The notes beneath the pieces were generated by a model. It saw only the letters and a list, made by a program, of their open reading frames with translations. It had not been told where the DNA came from and did no database searches. From Chloranthus sessilifolius (taxonomy: Eukaryota > Streptophyta > Magnoliopsida > Chloranthales > Chloranthaceae), in contig CM037587.1 in assembly GCA_021018995.1 (NCBI GenBank), positions 66,297,604 through 66,361,603 of the forward strand: a DNA stretch of 64,000 nt, given 5' to 3'. The position numbers and the translations under genes are program-made. Below, piece after piece: positions 34,599 to 45,371 of the stretch (positions within the stretch are counted from its first letter, which is position 1; every line of letters begins with the position of its first letter).

Positions 34599-34760
34599 CT
34601 ACAGTGTGCAGGGTCGTGGGCGTGGTGGAGGGGTGGTGGTGGGATTGTAGTCAGGTCTCGTCGCCACCGGTGGTGGTAGAGTCTTCTTCAGAGATTGTAA
34701 CTCTGCTCCATTCTGTGGAGAATGGTTTCACTGGTCGGTGTCTCGTGGGGTGAGAGACGG

Positions 34761-35623
34761 CTAATATGCCTCTAGAATGCTAGAGATGATGCGCGCGTAG
34801 GGCATCCCATCCCTAGCTCGAAGGTTGCCCTTCATGAGCTTTCCCTTGATGTACCGCATCCCTTCAAGGATGACCATGGTAACATCAAACCATCGGCCCC
34901 TATAGGCCGCATAGAGGGCCTGTTGCACCAACTCCACACGCTCGGTGCTGTGGCGCATGGGGTAAAGGTTGGCATGAAAAACAGAATCGAGCATCCACAT
35001 ATAATGTGGAAGGTCAACCCTCTTTGATGAGGTGCCCGATCCCTTTTTCCCCTTGGTCATGTCGGCAAGGATATCTTCGACATTGGCCGGCTCTGGGAAG
35101 GGTGGTAGTAGTGTGGTCTCGGGTACATAGTCCAAGTAGCACTCGACTGCTTCTTGGACATGACGGCGTGTGATGAGGTATTCACGACCCTCAATCGTGG
35201 TTTTCACCACGTCGTCAGTAGGGCCATCCTTGAGGCCCTGGTAAAATAACCTAACCAATCGCGGATAGTAGAACTTCCGGATTGGTCTGAGGAGGAAGGT
35301 GAGACCGGCGTTGTTGAGGTAGTTTAGGGCCCAAATGGTCTCACCTTGGACCACATCTTTGTCAAAAAGAGTTTTGTCGAAATTGTGTTCGACTTCAAAG
35401 ATCTTGGCCGCCCACCACTCAGTGGGTTGCTCAAGGTTGAGGGGTGGTGGTGGAATAGGGCTTGCGTCACTTGAAGACGCGCTCGTCGGCCCGGACGTAG
35501 TATCCGATGTCGATGGTGAGGGTGTACTCACAGGCGAAGGGGTTGGTGGTGGCGGTGCGACATTTTTGCGTCATCGCGCTTTGAAGTTGCCTTCTTCGTG
35601 GATAATCGAGTTTTAGGCGGCAT
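34761..35623 (-). CDS. Extra (accessory) gene of the inner Gypsy element, plant-transposon-protein-like
   Basis: 256 codons are open from 35531 (a GTG, not a true start) to the stop at 34761. The likely ATG is at 35623, opening with lysine-rich MPPKTRLSTKK. The two parts are separated by one frame change at a five-A run near 35563, easily a one-base decay or sequencing error. After an S/T/P-rich head, about 180 residues form an ordered domain with WWAAKIFEVEHNFDKTLFDK, RKFYYPRLVRLFYQGLK, EYLITRRHVQEAVECYLDYV and YAAYRGRWFDVTMVILEGMR. The pattern recalls the domain called putative plant transposon protein in plant retroelements. No RT, integrase or envelope feature and no membrane segment is seen. 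It has its own TATA box at 35841-35850, a leader, and a palindrome array just upstream. Its position between integrase and 3' LTR is where some retroelements keep extra genes. Confidence 0.7.
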
Positions 35624-35840
35624 TTTTGCTAAAATGCAAGGAATTAGGGTTTCCTATATGCAAAAGATAATGAATAAGAAACAAGGGTTAGGGTTTACCA
35701 AATCTTGAGAAGGTGTGTGAAGAAAATCCGGTGGAAAATGGCCGGAAATGGAGCAAACCCTAGGTAGTTGAATCGCCGGAGAAGAAGAGGAAACGGATGC
35801 CCAAAACTCAAAAGTCGAATGGTTTGAAAAACCCCTCACA

Positions 35841-35850
35841 TATTTATATA
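35841..35850 (-). promoter_or_regulatory. TATA box of the extra gene
   Basis: TATATAAATA on the minus strand, about 220 bp before the likely ATG at 35623. The first palindrome (CGACTAGTCG, 35861-35870) lies only 10 bp upstream. The interval between TATA box and ATG is CT-rich and lacks long frames, as in a plant 5' leader. Confidence 0.7.
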
Positions 35851-35859
35851 GTGGTTGGC

Positions 35860-36301
35860 TCGACTAGTCGAATTCCTCGATTCGACTAGTCGAACATTAA
35901 ACTTAAAGGAACTCCCAATTCGATTTGTCGATTTTCCTAATTCGACTAGTCTTCGATTTCGACTTAGTCGAAATCCCATTTCGATCAACAAATGCTTAGG
36001 GTTCAAATTTCTGACTTGGAGCCCACTGGAAGGACTCAGTCGACTAGTCGAAATCCGTTTCGATTAGTCGAAATTTTAACTTCGACTAGTCGAAATCTAA
36101 TTCGACTAGTCGAAATCGTGTGCCCTTTTTAAATTTCTATATCTCCCTCCATCACTCGATTAGTCGAAATTTAGTTTCGACTAATCGACTTTCCCTTTAT
36201 GTCTAATTCGATTAGTCGATATCACATTTCGACTAATCGAAATTCCAAATTCGATTAATCGAACCCTAGTTCGATTAGTCGAAATTTTCTAGCTTATTCT
36301 T

Positions 36302-36334
<33 letters not shown>

Positions 36335-36437
36335 TTTGAACTCTTGCTCACTGGCATAATCAGTTGATTAATCGATTTTGACTTTCGATTAGTCGAGTTG
36401 TCAATTCGACTAGTCGAAATGTCTTAATTAATCGAAA
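35860..36437. repeat. Array of TCGACTAGTCGA-type palindromes upstream of the extra gene
   Basis: About 18 sites in 580 bp, mostly CGACTAGTCG and CGATTAGTCG, some CGATTAATCG. They begin 10 bp upstream of the TATA box and end about 110 bp before the integrase stop (36547). A T-rich run (36301-36338) interrupts the array. The site mix differs from the LTR arrays, where the TTAA-centred form is commoner, so this array is not a simple copy of the LTR. Confidence 0.9.
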
Positions 36438-36546
36438 TTTCAAAAATCTCCATTGAACAGTTGAATTACAATTTGGATCAAAATTTCCATTACATTACAA
36501 GTATCGTGGAGATTTCACAACCACGTTTGCGGTTTACATCGAATCC

Positions 36547-38007
36547 TCACGTCGTTGGAAACAAGGCTGAGTATTGTTCCTTCACATCGGCCTCTCGTTC
36601 CCAAGTAGCCTCTTCTTTTGGATGATTGTTCCACCGAACGAGCACTAAGGGAATCACTTTAGTCTTGCAGATTTGTTCTTTTCGATCCAAAATCTCCACT
36701 GGTTCCTCTATCATGCTCATGTCCTCACACATCTCTATAGGTTGCTTCCCTAAAACATGAGACGGATCGTTCACGTACTTCCTGAGCATTGATATGTGGA
36801 AAACGTTATGCACTCGATCAAATAGCGGTGGTAATCCAATGCGATATGCAACTTCACCTACTCGTCCCAAAATTTCAAATGGTCCAATATAACGTGGACT
36901 TAACTTCCCTCTCTTGCCAAATCGCATTATTCCCTTCATAGGCGACACCTTCACAAACACGTGCTCGCCCACTTTGTAGTCAACACTAGTCCGCTTCACG
37001 TCGGCGTAACTTTTCTGTCTACTCTGTGCTGTCTTCAACCTTTCTCTGATAATCCGGACAACGGTGGCGTTGTCTTCAAGCAGTTTCGGTCCTAATACGA
37101 ATTTCTCACCTGTTTCCTCCCAATTCAGAGGTGATTTGCATCGTCGTCCATATAGAGCTTCATACGGTGCCATGCCAATGCTCGTTTGAAAACTGTTGTT
37201 ATATGCGAACTCGAGCATCGGTAGATACTCATCCCAGTATCCTTGCATATCAAGCATGCACGCTCTGAGCATGTCTTCTATCACTTGGTTCACTCGCTCT
37301 GTCTGTCCATCAGTTTGAGGATGGAAAGCTGAACTAAAGTCTAGTCGTGTTCCCATTCCTTCTTGAAATTTCTTCCAAAACTTGGACGTATATAGTGGGT
37401 CACGATCTGAAACGATGCTGCTTGGAATCCCGTGTAATCTTACAATCTCCTTCATGTATAAATCTGCTAATCTTCCTGCTGTATAAGTGGTATTGTACGG
37501 CAAAAAGTGCGCTGATTTGGTCAATCGATCCACGACGACCCAAATGGCATTGTGTCTCTTGACAGTACGGGGTAATCCAACAATGAAATCCATTGAGATC
37601 GATTCCCACTTCCATTCTGGTATTGGTAAAGGTTGCAATAGTCCCGCAGGATGTCTATGATCAACCTTCACTTGCTGACAAGTCAAACATCGTGACACAT
37701 ACTCGGCCACGTCTTGTTTCAGTCCTCTCCACCAGTAGTTCTTTTTCAAATCTTGGTACATTTTGGTGCTACCAGGGTGGATAGCATAATTTGACTTATG
37801 AGCTTCATCAAGAATTGTTCGTCTTAGATCGGCATTGTCCGGGATGCATAGACGGCCCTTAAACAACAAGGAACCATCTTCTTTTTCTGAGAAGTCCGAC
37901 CTGATGCCTTCATTCACGTCTTGATAAATCTTCGTTAATGTCGGATCCTTCATCTGTAGATCGTGGATATGCTCAAATATCACTGGCTTTACTGATATGT
38001 TAGCCAA
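36547..38007 (-). CDS. pol: Integrase with C-terminal chromodomain, inner Gypsy element
   Basis: 486 uninterrupted codons. The zinc-binding HHCC block is at about residues 70-115 (HKSNYAIHPGSTKMY ... CLTCQQVK). The catalytic core follows with SMDFIVGLPR (D near residue 140), VSDRDPLYTSKFW (D near 200) and FHPQTDGQTERVN (E near 237), so the D, D, E triad is present. GPFEILGRVGEVAYRIGLPP (about 375-395) belongs to the GPF-type C-terminal module. The end (EEPVEILDRKEQ ... VLVRWNNHPKEEATWE) is a chromodomain, which in chromoviruses steers insertion to modified chromatin. It joined the RT-RNase H frame originally; about 100 bp with frame changes now separate them. Confidence 0.93.
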   Translation of the reverse strand: MANISVKPVIFEHIHDLQMKDPTLTKIYQDVNEGIRSDFSEKEDGSLLFKGRLCIPDNADLRRTILDEAHKSNYAIHPGSTKMYQDLKKNYWWRGLKQDVAEYVSRCLTCQQVKVDHRHPAGLLQPLPIPEWKWESISMDFIVGLPRTVKRHNAIWVVVDRLTKSAHFLPYNTTYTAGRLADLYMKEIVRLHGIPSSIVSDRDPLYTSKFWKKFQEGMGTRLDFSSAFHPQTDGQTERVNQVIEDMLRACMLDMQGYWDEYLPMLEFAYNNSFQTSIGMAPYEALYGRRCKSPLNWEETGEKFVLGPKLLEDNATVVRIIRERLKTAQSRQKSYADVKRTSVDYKVGEHVFVKVSPMKGIMRFGKRGKLSPRYIGPFEILGRVGEVAYRIGLPPLFDRVHNVFHISMLRKYVNDPSHVLGKQPIEMCEDMSMIEEPVEILDRKEQICKTKVIPLVLVRWNNHPKEEATWEREADVKEQYSALFPTT

Positions 38008-38110
38008 AAAGGATCCAAAGGTCCTTTGACTTAATGTTTAGCATCATAGAATGCCGTGTCTTCCAATAATTTCCATCGGTGCATACCCAAAATCAAGGAA
38101 GCTAATCGAA

Positions 38111-39526
38111 TCAACCTTTTCGACTCAATGCATCTACATTCGCCTTGCCAGGATGGTATTGTATGGAGCAATCATAATCCTTGAGGAATTCCATCCATCT
38201 GCGCTGTCTCATATTGAGCTCTTTCTGTGTAAACAGATATCGGAGGCTCTTATGATCGGTGAAAATTTCAAAAGTCTCACCATACAAGTAATGTCTCCAA
38301 ATCTTTAGCGCAAAAATGACTGCTGCCAGTTCTAAGTCATGAGTCGGGTAATTCTTCTCGTGTTCTTTCAACTGTCTTGATCCGTAAGCTATCACCTTCT
38401 TGTGTTGGTTGAGCACACAACCAAGGCCATTGTATGACGCGTCGCTGTACACAGCGTATCCTCCACTGCCTGAAGGAATCGCTAATACTGGAGCCGAAGT
38501 GAGTCTCGTTTTGAGTTCTTGAAAACTCTTCTCGCATGCCTCACTCCACTCAAACCTTGAATCTTTTCGTGTCAGCCTTGTGAGAGGTCCCGATATCTTT
38601 GAAAACCCCTCAACAAAACGTCGATAATAGCCCGCTAAGCCCAGAAAACTGCGGACATCGGTCACTGTCCTTGGTTGCTCCCATTTAACTACTGCTTCTA
38701 TCTTTGTTGGATCCACCGTGACACCGTGCTTTGAGACGACATGTCCCAAAAAGCTAACTTCTTCCAACCAAAACTCACACTTACTGAGTTTGGCGTACAA
38801 TTGGTGTTCACGTAGCGTTTGTAGAGCAATCCTCAAATGTTCTTCGTGTTCCGTCTTGGATTTGGAGTATATCAGTATATCATCAACAAATACTACAACG
38901 CAGGAGTCCAAGTGTGGTTTAAACACTCGGTTCATCAGATCCATAAATGACGCTGGAGCATTCGTTAATCCAAACGGCATTACAAGGAATTCATAGTGTC
39001 CATACCGTGTCCGGAAAGCTGTCTTCTGAATGTCCTCTGCCTTGACTCGCAACTGATGATACCCAGATCTTAGGTCGATCTTGGAAAAATACCTTGCTCC
39101 TTGCAGTTGGTCGAATAGATCGTCAATTCTAGGCAAAGGGTAGCGGTTCTTCACAGTAAGTTTGTTCAATTGTCGATAGTCAATGCATAGTCGCATTGAC
39201 CCATCTTTCTTCTTGACAAATAAGACCGGTGCTCCCCATGGAGATACACTTGGTCTAACAAACCCCTTGTCCATCAGCTCTTGTAGTTGTTCCTTCAACT
39301 CCTTTAACTCAGCGGGAGCCATTCTATAAGGTGCTTTCGAAATAGGCTCCGTTCCTGGTGTTAAGTCAATGGCGAATTCTACCTCTCTTTCTGGAGGTAA
39401 TCCAGGCAATTCTTCTGGAAACACGTCAGCGAAGTCTCGCACAACTGCTATCTCAAAAATGACGTTCTTTTCTTCCTTGTCCTCCTTTAAGAACGCTAAG
39501 TATCCACTGCAACCCTTTCTGATCAT
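38111..39526 (-). CDS. pol: Reverse transcriptase and RNase H, inner Gypsy element
   Basis: 471 uninterrupted codons. RT blocks are present in order: [63 protein letters not shown] and the catalytic [13 protein letters not shown], with both aspartates. RNase H follows with [33 protein letters not shown] and [11 protein letters not shown]. It ends [10 protein letters not shown], where related elements have a slightly longer ANVVADALSR, so a small deletion is likely. It is the polymerase for replication of the element and remained largely intact. The nearest integrase frame follows after a broken 100-bp stretch. Confidence 0.93.
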   Translation of the reverse strand: MIRKGCSGYLAFLKEDKEEKNVIFEIAVVRDFADVFPEELPGLPPEREVEFAIDLTPGTEPISKAPYRMAPAELKELKEQLQELMDKGFVRPSVSPWGAPVLFVKKKDGSMRLCIDYRQLNKLTVKNRYPLPRIDDLFDQLQGARYFSKIDLRSGYHQLRVKAEDIQKTAFRTRYGHYEFLVMPFGLTNAPASFMDLMNRVFKPHLDSCVVVFVDDILIYSKSKTEHEEHLRIALQTLREHQLYAKLSKCEFWLEEVSFLGHVVSKHGVTVDPTKIEAVVKWEQPRTVTDVRSFLGLAGYYRRFVEGFSKISGPLTRLTRKDSRFEWSEACEKSFQELKTRLTSAPVLAIPSGSGGYAVYSDASYNGLGCVLNQHKKVIAYGSRQLKEHEKNYPTHDLELAAVIFALKIWRHYLYGETFEIFTDHKSLRYLFTQKELNMRQRRWMEFLKDYDCSIQYHPGKANVDALSRKG

Positions 39527-39890
39527 CTTTCTACTTCATCACGAGATCAAGTACGTGATGACGCACCTCACTCCTTGAAACCGAAATGATCTTCTTGTGT
39601 TGGGTCCGAAAATGACTACCTTGTTCTGCAATCAATGGTCGCATGTCAACCACCCATGCCAAGGATCACATCAAACCCTTGCATGTCTAATACCAACTTT
39701 GCTTCCAATTCATGCACTTCTAAGTCTTGAACTGCTTTTACGATGGATTTGCAAGCTAACTCCGTGTCTACTAACTCTCCAAATGGACACGAGATAGGAC
39801 GAAATCCAACGTCTGGAACGATCTTCATCTTCTTAGCAAACGTGGAGTGGCGAATGAGTGGGTAGACCCGGTCTATCAACACTCGGCGTC
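39527..39890 (-). pseudogene. Protease region, inner Gypsy element, broken at the active site
   Basis: The frame opens with VLID near 39882 but the expected D(S/T)G(A/S)THSF is garbled (LIDRVYPLIRHS) by a local frame change. The rest is typical: FAKKM, then a mid-domain, and DVILGMGG, the conserved DVILGMDWL-like end of Gypsy proteases. It would cleave the Gag-Pol polyprotein. The garbling fits two small indels, whether decay or consensus error. Confidence 0.75.
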
Positions 39891-40029
39891 ATGTCTAAAT
39901 ACACTTCCTTTTCATACATAGTTAAAGTACCTATAATATATATACACATACATGTAAATTTACACATCAAAATGCACTCTCTTTATATTAAAAGAATCTA
40001 CACTATTCTAATGCATGCACCCTTTCCAT

Positions 40030-41460
40030 CTAAAATTCTTTATGAAACGGAATTTTTTCTGTAATAAAATAAAATTTCTCACCTTGGATGACGTCGTGCA
40101 CATTCCACCTTCCTGAGCAAAGGATCGACATAAACTCTCCCCTAACAATCGGCTTCCTTGCTTGAATGGGTCGTGGTGTCAGAATCGAAGCCGTCTTGCC
40201 CTTGCTCTGGCAATCCTTGATCATGTGGCCCACCTTGCCACATCGGAAACAACCTCTAGTTCCGATTCTGGCAGTCTATAGTCCTATGCGGCTTGCCACA
40301 TCCTGCGTCTCTCGAGGTGCGGAAGATACAGACGAGAACCACGTGTGATAGTGGCACCGATGAACATGGCGTGGCTCTCATAGCGAATAGGTCTCCCCGA
40401 CGCAAGTAATGGAAACCTCTGTTGGTGTTGTTGTTCTTTGTTGCGCGGTCTTCCAAAACCTCCTCAAACTGCGGTCTCGACTCGACCCACGAACCTCGGC
40501 TTTTTATTCACGGTTCAGTAGTTCCCCATCCTTCCGTGGTCAAGTCCTCTCTGCTGCTCTCTCTGTCATATCTGCTCGTGTTCTCCTCTTCTACAACCAA
40601 TGCTTTGCTCATGACCTCTTCATAGGTCCTCGGTTGAAATGGAGCCTCGCCCCTAACCTCGTGCTTCAAACCTTGTGAAACCTCTTGGACTTCATCACTT
40701 GACGGCGACGTCCGAGCAAAACGGGCAAGTCGTAGAAACTCTACCCCGTATTCTCTCACGGTCATTCTCCCTTGTACTAACTGCAAAATTGTATCTCTAA
40801 TTGGTTCCTCACCACTTGAAATATTGTTTGTTGAACTCCTCAACAAACTCCTCCCAAGACCAACGCAACTCTGGGGTCTCCTGAGGCCGAGGCCGTATCA
40901 CAGACTTCCAGCAACGCCCAGCCTCCCCATCCAACATGTAAGCCGCCCATCTTACACTCTCGTCTTCCGTGCAAGTTAGCACGCTAAAACTTTCTCCATT
41001 TCCATCACCAATTCTCGTGCCGCCATTGTGTCTGCCTTTAAAATGAAGGAGGTCTCATCCTTCTAAACTCAGAAAAGATGAGGGCACAGTAACGCAGTCC
41101 TCTGTGGTGGTGTAGGTGGTCGCCGTTCTCTTAACGCATGAGCCGCAAAGGATGTCTTGTTGAGCCATGGCAAACGCCATAGTCTCCATAGTGTGTATCA
41201 TCCTTTTGTTCCTCTCTATCTTCTTGTCTTTCTCTCAATCTTTCTTGCTCTCTTAGATCTTGATCCCGATGATCTCGATCCTCTTCCTCATGATGTTCGC
41301 TACATCGCCTCGGGCCTCGTTACCTCCTAAAGGCACTCTGGTAGGAGATGAAATCATCTCCACTACATAAACTCCTTTGATGGCCTCCTCTTGGTGGCCT
41401 CTCCTCTAGTCGACATTTACTTGGCATTTGAAACTAAGGTTTCGTTAGCAGAAGCCCCTA
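40030..41460 (-). pseudogene. gag: gag of the inner Gypsy element, frameshifted
   Basis: Pieces in several frames on the minus strand. Around 40930 there is a segment reading like the start of a gag core. At 40846-40508 a frame contains LQLVQGRMTVREYGVEFLRL and a coiled tail. A zinc knuckle GCFRCGKVGHMIKDCQ lies at about 40255-40200. The LTR insertion history and the intact neighbouring pol suggest recent damage. Small indels occur every few hundred bases, denser than in pol. The product would form the particle. Confidence 0.75.
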
Positions 41461-41504
41461 TGATCTGACGAAAGAATCCTTGTCAGAATTGCTAAAAGAA
41501 AATA

Positions 41505-41516
41505 GCTTTGATACCA
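41505..41516 (-). promoter_or_regulatory. Primer binding site of the inner Gypsy element
   Basis: TGGTATCAAAGC on the minus strand, four bases from the 5' LTR. It pairs with the 3' end of initiator-Met tRNA, with one difference from the commonest plant form. Confidence 0.8.
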
Positions 41517-41520
41517 ATCG

Positions 41521-44108
41521 TGATGCCGGATTTTGACAAACCCGTGCCATCAAGATTTATCATCTTGTGCCCTTAACTTAACTATGCGGAACACCGTATA
41601 TCAAGCATAAAAGAAATAAGAACAACTTGAATTTAAATCTAATTAGAAATACTTTTCAAAAGACAGTTCTACCCTCATGCCTCTACATGAAGGGAGAACC
41701 GATCCGAACCATCGATGATATAAATCATCACAGATGGTTCGCCCCAAAAGAATAATCCAACTCTATACATACACATGTTTTCACAAAATAAAGGCTTGAC
41801 ATACCAAGCCGTACAATCTCTACTCAAAACTCCTCAAAGTAGCACAACGGAGTCCTCTAGAAGAAGTCCTCTGGAGGTGGCTCCAACTCCTCGCCAAGCA
41901 GAAGTCCGACTCACGGATCGTCATTCCTGAAACCTCGGCTAGCTGCTAATGGACCTGCGACGTATAGTCTATAGGGTGAGCTACATCCTAGCCCAATAGG
42001 GAACAAACACTGCTGAACATATAAGTTATAACTCACATATATTCTATGATATGCCATGCATGATGTAACTATGCAGTTGTTGATAAAACAGTTAAAAGCA
42101 TTCGTTTTACTGTTGATTTCTTATGTTTTCATTTACTCATGAAAAATGCTGAAAAGGCCTAAAGCAAAACTTAAACTTTCAACTTAAGTAATCCCCGAGC
42201 AATATAGCATCGAGCCCCGATGAGCTACCCTTCATCGTCATCTATATAGACAGTTTTAATGTATTCCCTGGGAATACCATATATTACCCAAGCCCTTTCC
42301 CGGGATTGGTGGCGGGGTTTCACTTATCTCAATCAACACCCGGGTGTGCTTACTATGTCTGGATAAGCCTCCGTGGCCTACGGGTTTCGGCCCGATTTGG
42401 TCACGGATATCCCGCCGTGTCGGGTGATATCTCCTAAGGAACCTCAAATAACAAAATATGATTGCCTTACATATAGTTATTCACCGTGTAAGTGTGCTAT
42501 CTTATATCAGTTAGGCCCTATCAAACATGATTCAATCTGTGGATACATCCCTGGGATGTATCCATTAACTTGCATCACACCTGATGCTCTTATCTCTTTA
42601 CTTCTTCATCCCCTGGGGATGGCTCATTCGTTTACTCTTATGAATGTCACACACACACACTTTTCACAATTCTTTGAGCAGTAAAAATAATTGAATTGAA
42701 ATTTATATCACTACATACATGCTCTTGTAAAATAAAGTACATGTTCAAGGTGTTCCCTACCTCAAGTCTTCACTTGTTCAATGCATCAAGGTCCCACGTG
42801 GCTCCTTGTGCACTAGCTTACACGTACCACCTATGGTACCACATAACAGGTGAAACACATCACAAAGGATGCCATAAAGAAGGTATAAGATCCTCCAAGA
42901 ATCTTAAAGTCAAACCTAAAAGTCAACGAAATTTATCCCAGTCGATTAATCGAAATCCAAAATCGATTAATCGAACCTGGTTCGATTAATCGATTTCCAA
43001 AATCGATTAATCGAAGGTCAATATCGATTAGTCGAATTAATTTCGATTAATCGAACTCTCCTTTTCGCAAAGTAAACTCACTGTTCGAATAGTCGAGTTT
43101 TCCATTCGATTAATCGAATCCAGTCTCGATTAGTCGAATTCTTCTTTTCGCAAAGAACACCTACTATTCGAACAGTTCGAGTTTCCATTCGATTAATCGA
43201 ATTCAGTTTCGATTAATCGAATCTCTTCTTTTCGCAAAGTACACTTACTGTTCGAATGTAATCGATCCCAAATCGATTAATCGAAGACTAAATCGATTAA
43301 TCAAATCCCATTTCGATTAGTCGATTTTCCTTAAATCATTTCCTCCAACCCTTGGGGTCCACCTTTGGAGGTTCCATCGATCGATCGATTCCCCAAATCG
43401 ATTAATCGAAATCCAAATTCGATTAATCGAAATCCAATTCGATTAATCGAATTCGTGGTCCTCTGACCTTTCAACTTCTTGGCGAATTTCGACTAGTCGA
43501 ACCCCAATTTCGATTAGTCGAAATCCCCAGATTCAGTCTTCTTTGGCTGTTCTTCCCCAATCTTTTCTAGTTATTTTCTAAGCAATACTCCTACAATTTC
43601 CACCCATTTTACTACAATTTATTCTATAAATCTACACCATTTGTTTACGAGAATCTCACCTTAAATAAATCTCAACTTGATTAAAATGAAGGGTTGGAAG
43701 GTTAGGGTTTCGACTTTTGTGTGAATGTGATCCTCCGCGTCGAATCCGGCGCTTTGATTTCAAGAAATCCCCTTCCAACAACTTGCAATAACTTCTCACT
43801 AGCTCCTTTACTCCTCTCTTTCTCTCTCTCTCTCTTCTTTACTCCTCTCAACCACCAAAATATGAATATTAGGGTTTTCAACCCTTTTTATCTTATCTCT
43901 CTTCTCGGTGTGGAGCACATACACACCCATCGGTGTATGTTACTCTACACGCTCCTCTATCTCTCCACTCTTCTACACTGGTATACACATCACATCCGCT
44001 CATCTCACCCTAAGTTCATCAATGAACTATCTCATGGTCAAACCTAAGACCAATCGGGCACGGATCCCGAGGTCATAGTTCAACGTGATTTTTTTTCGGG
44101 TTATTACA
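41521..44108 (-). repeat. 5' LTR of the inner Gypsy element
   Basis: Collinear with 31159-33741 and nearly free of substitutions over long stretches (for example 41640-41840 against 31280-31480). Short indels and scrambled patches cluster at GC-rich spots such as CCTGG and CGG. Its terminus has lost two bases or so (TGATGCCGG instead of TGTGACAGCCCGG). The palindrome array is repeated at 42942-43522. Confidence 0.92.
42942..43522. repeat. Array of TCGATTAATCGA-type palindromes in the 5' LTR
   Basis: Same sites in the same order as 32587-33186, except for one patch near 43250-43320, where a segment is missing or altered, and near 43376-43390, where one site is degraded. It lies in U3, upstream of the possible TATA box of the LTR. 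Confidence 0.9.
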
Positions 44109-44113
44109 ATAAT

Positions 44114-45235
44114 GCTTAAGGAAAATAAACAAAGTAAGATTCATACCCTGAACGACTTCATCAGTGGCCAAAGCTTCCTGGTGTGACATAGCAAATACCT
44201 AACCCTGGTGTAGTCTTCTGGTACTAAGGAGCTGGGGTATTTCTCAGATATGTCGTAGCTACGACCTCTTTATCTGACCTAGGCTATAGTTGTCCCTCGA
44301 TAGGTGTACCCTGACGAAGCTGTGAATCTCTGGTAACCAGAAACGGCTCTTTGAAATGAGTGAGATTGAATGTACGGTGTTATTCGTTGTTGTTTCTATC
44401 GAGAAGGAGGTTCTATCCGAGTGAAGGACGAAGGGCCTTCTCGAACTAACTTACCTCTCTGAGCTGCCTGGCGGGCTATATGTTGAATGCGCATCTCACC
44501 ATTCTCCTGCTCCTAGATATAAGCTCGTTCCATAAGCTCTCCATATGTTTAAATCTTCATAGTGGTGATTCAACTCCAGATATTGGGGTTGAGCCCCTTT
44601 TGAAAGTAATAGCACTTTTCAGCTTCATTGGCTACCAGCATAGAGGCGAATCGAGAGAGTGAATCAAATTTTTCCTCGTCATGGTTCATTGCTATAAAGC
44701 TAAGAACTCACTTTCTTCAGTGTCTCCGTGGCATCCGAGAAGTACTTGTAGAATACTTCTCTAAATTGTTATCAAGTCAGTGCTCCTCTTCTTATCTGCT
44801 TGCCAATCCTTTAGCTGAAATCCACCAACTCTGTGTGTTTCCTTTCAAACACATCACGGCCTAAGGTACCTTCTCATTTTCTACAAGCATGGAGACTTTT
44901 AAAATTTTCTCTATTTGAGTAATCCAATCGTCGACGGTGTCAGGAACTAACTGCCCAAGAAAGTGTGGGGGTTGGGCCCTAGTAAAGATTGCGTATCCAC
45001 TGTGGTTGTTGTTCTCAAACTGAGGTGGTGGTGTAGGTTTAATTAGGTTGTGGTGAGCAGGATTGTTCAATTGCTGGGCAATAAGGTCCTGATAAGTCCT
45101 TGTCAGTTGCTCTAGTTTTTGATTGAACCTTGAATCAACCTGGCAGTCTCCTGTTGGTGAGTCACATTCAACTGGGCCACATGTTGTTGTGTGGCCGTCA
45201 ACTCGCGCAATATACACACGATCTCACTTCATTCC
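44114..45235 (-). pseudogene. gag: gag of the outer Gypsy element, broken
   Basis: The best piece is 45217-44861, with FNQKLEQLTRTYQDLIAQQL and then FTRAQPPHFLGQLVPDTVDD and WITQIEKIL, the usual start of a plant Gypsy gag core. Downstream, frames with stops contain WWISAKGL, a YYFQKGLNPNI-like stretch, and near 44190-44150 a degenerate knuckle (CY...FGH). The inner element inserted just after that knuckle, separating gag from protease at 31042. Confidence 0.75.
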
Positions 45236-45356
45236 CCTTGAGAGGAAGATCCTTCACCATTCCCTTCGTGGAGGCATCGTATTCCTTTTTCAAAAATAGA
45301 AACTTAGAACTCGTAACAATTTAAGGCCCTAAAGTCTAACAGAAAGTAAAGCTTAA

Positions 45357-45368
45357 GCTTTGATACCA
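45357..45368 (-). promoter_or_regulatory. Primer binding site of the outer Gypsy element
   Basis: TGGTATCAAAGC on the minus strand, three bases from the 5' LTR end (GTGATA). The initiator-Met tRNA type is the same as in the inner element. Confidence 0.8.
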
Positions 45369-45371
45369 TTC

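Larger units (their letters stand above)
31159..44108 (-). mobile_element. Inner Ty3/Gypsy chromovirus (Tekay/Del-like), young, with an extra gene
   Basis: 12.95 kb with 2.58-kb LTRs (31159-33741 and 41521-44108) and perfect duplication ATAAT (31154-31158 and 44109-44113). On the minus strand the order is LTR, primer site, gag, protease, RT-RNase H, integrase-chromodomain, palindrome array, extra gene, polypurine tract, LTR. The LTRs are almost free of substitutions but differ by clusters of small indels. The two main pol frames are open over 471 and 486 codons. It is therefore the youngest insertion in the nest. The extra gene and the palindromic arrays are not part of a standard element. 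Confidence 0.92.

Noticed and set aside
33924..35623. Envelope-like gene of an errantivirus-type element
   Set aside because: The extra gene is in an env-like position but shows no signal peptide, glycoprotein pattern or transmembrane anchor. Only the end of the proline-rich frame is hydrophobic, and that is not convincing.
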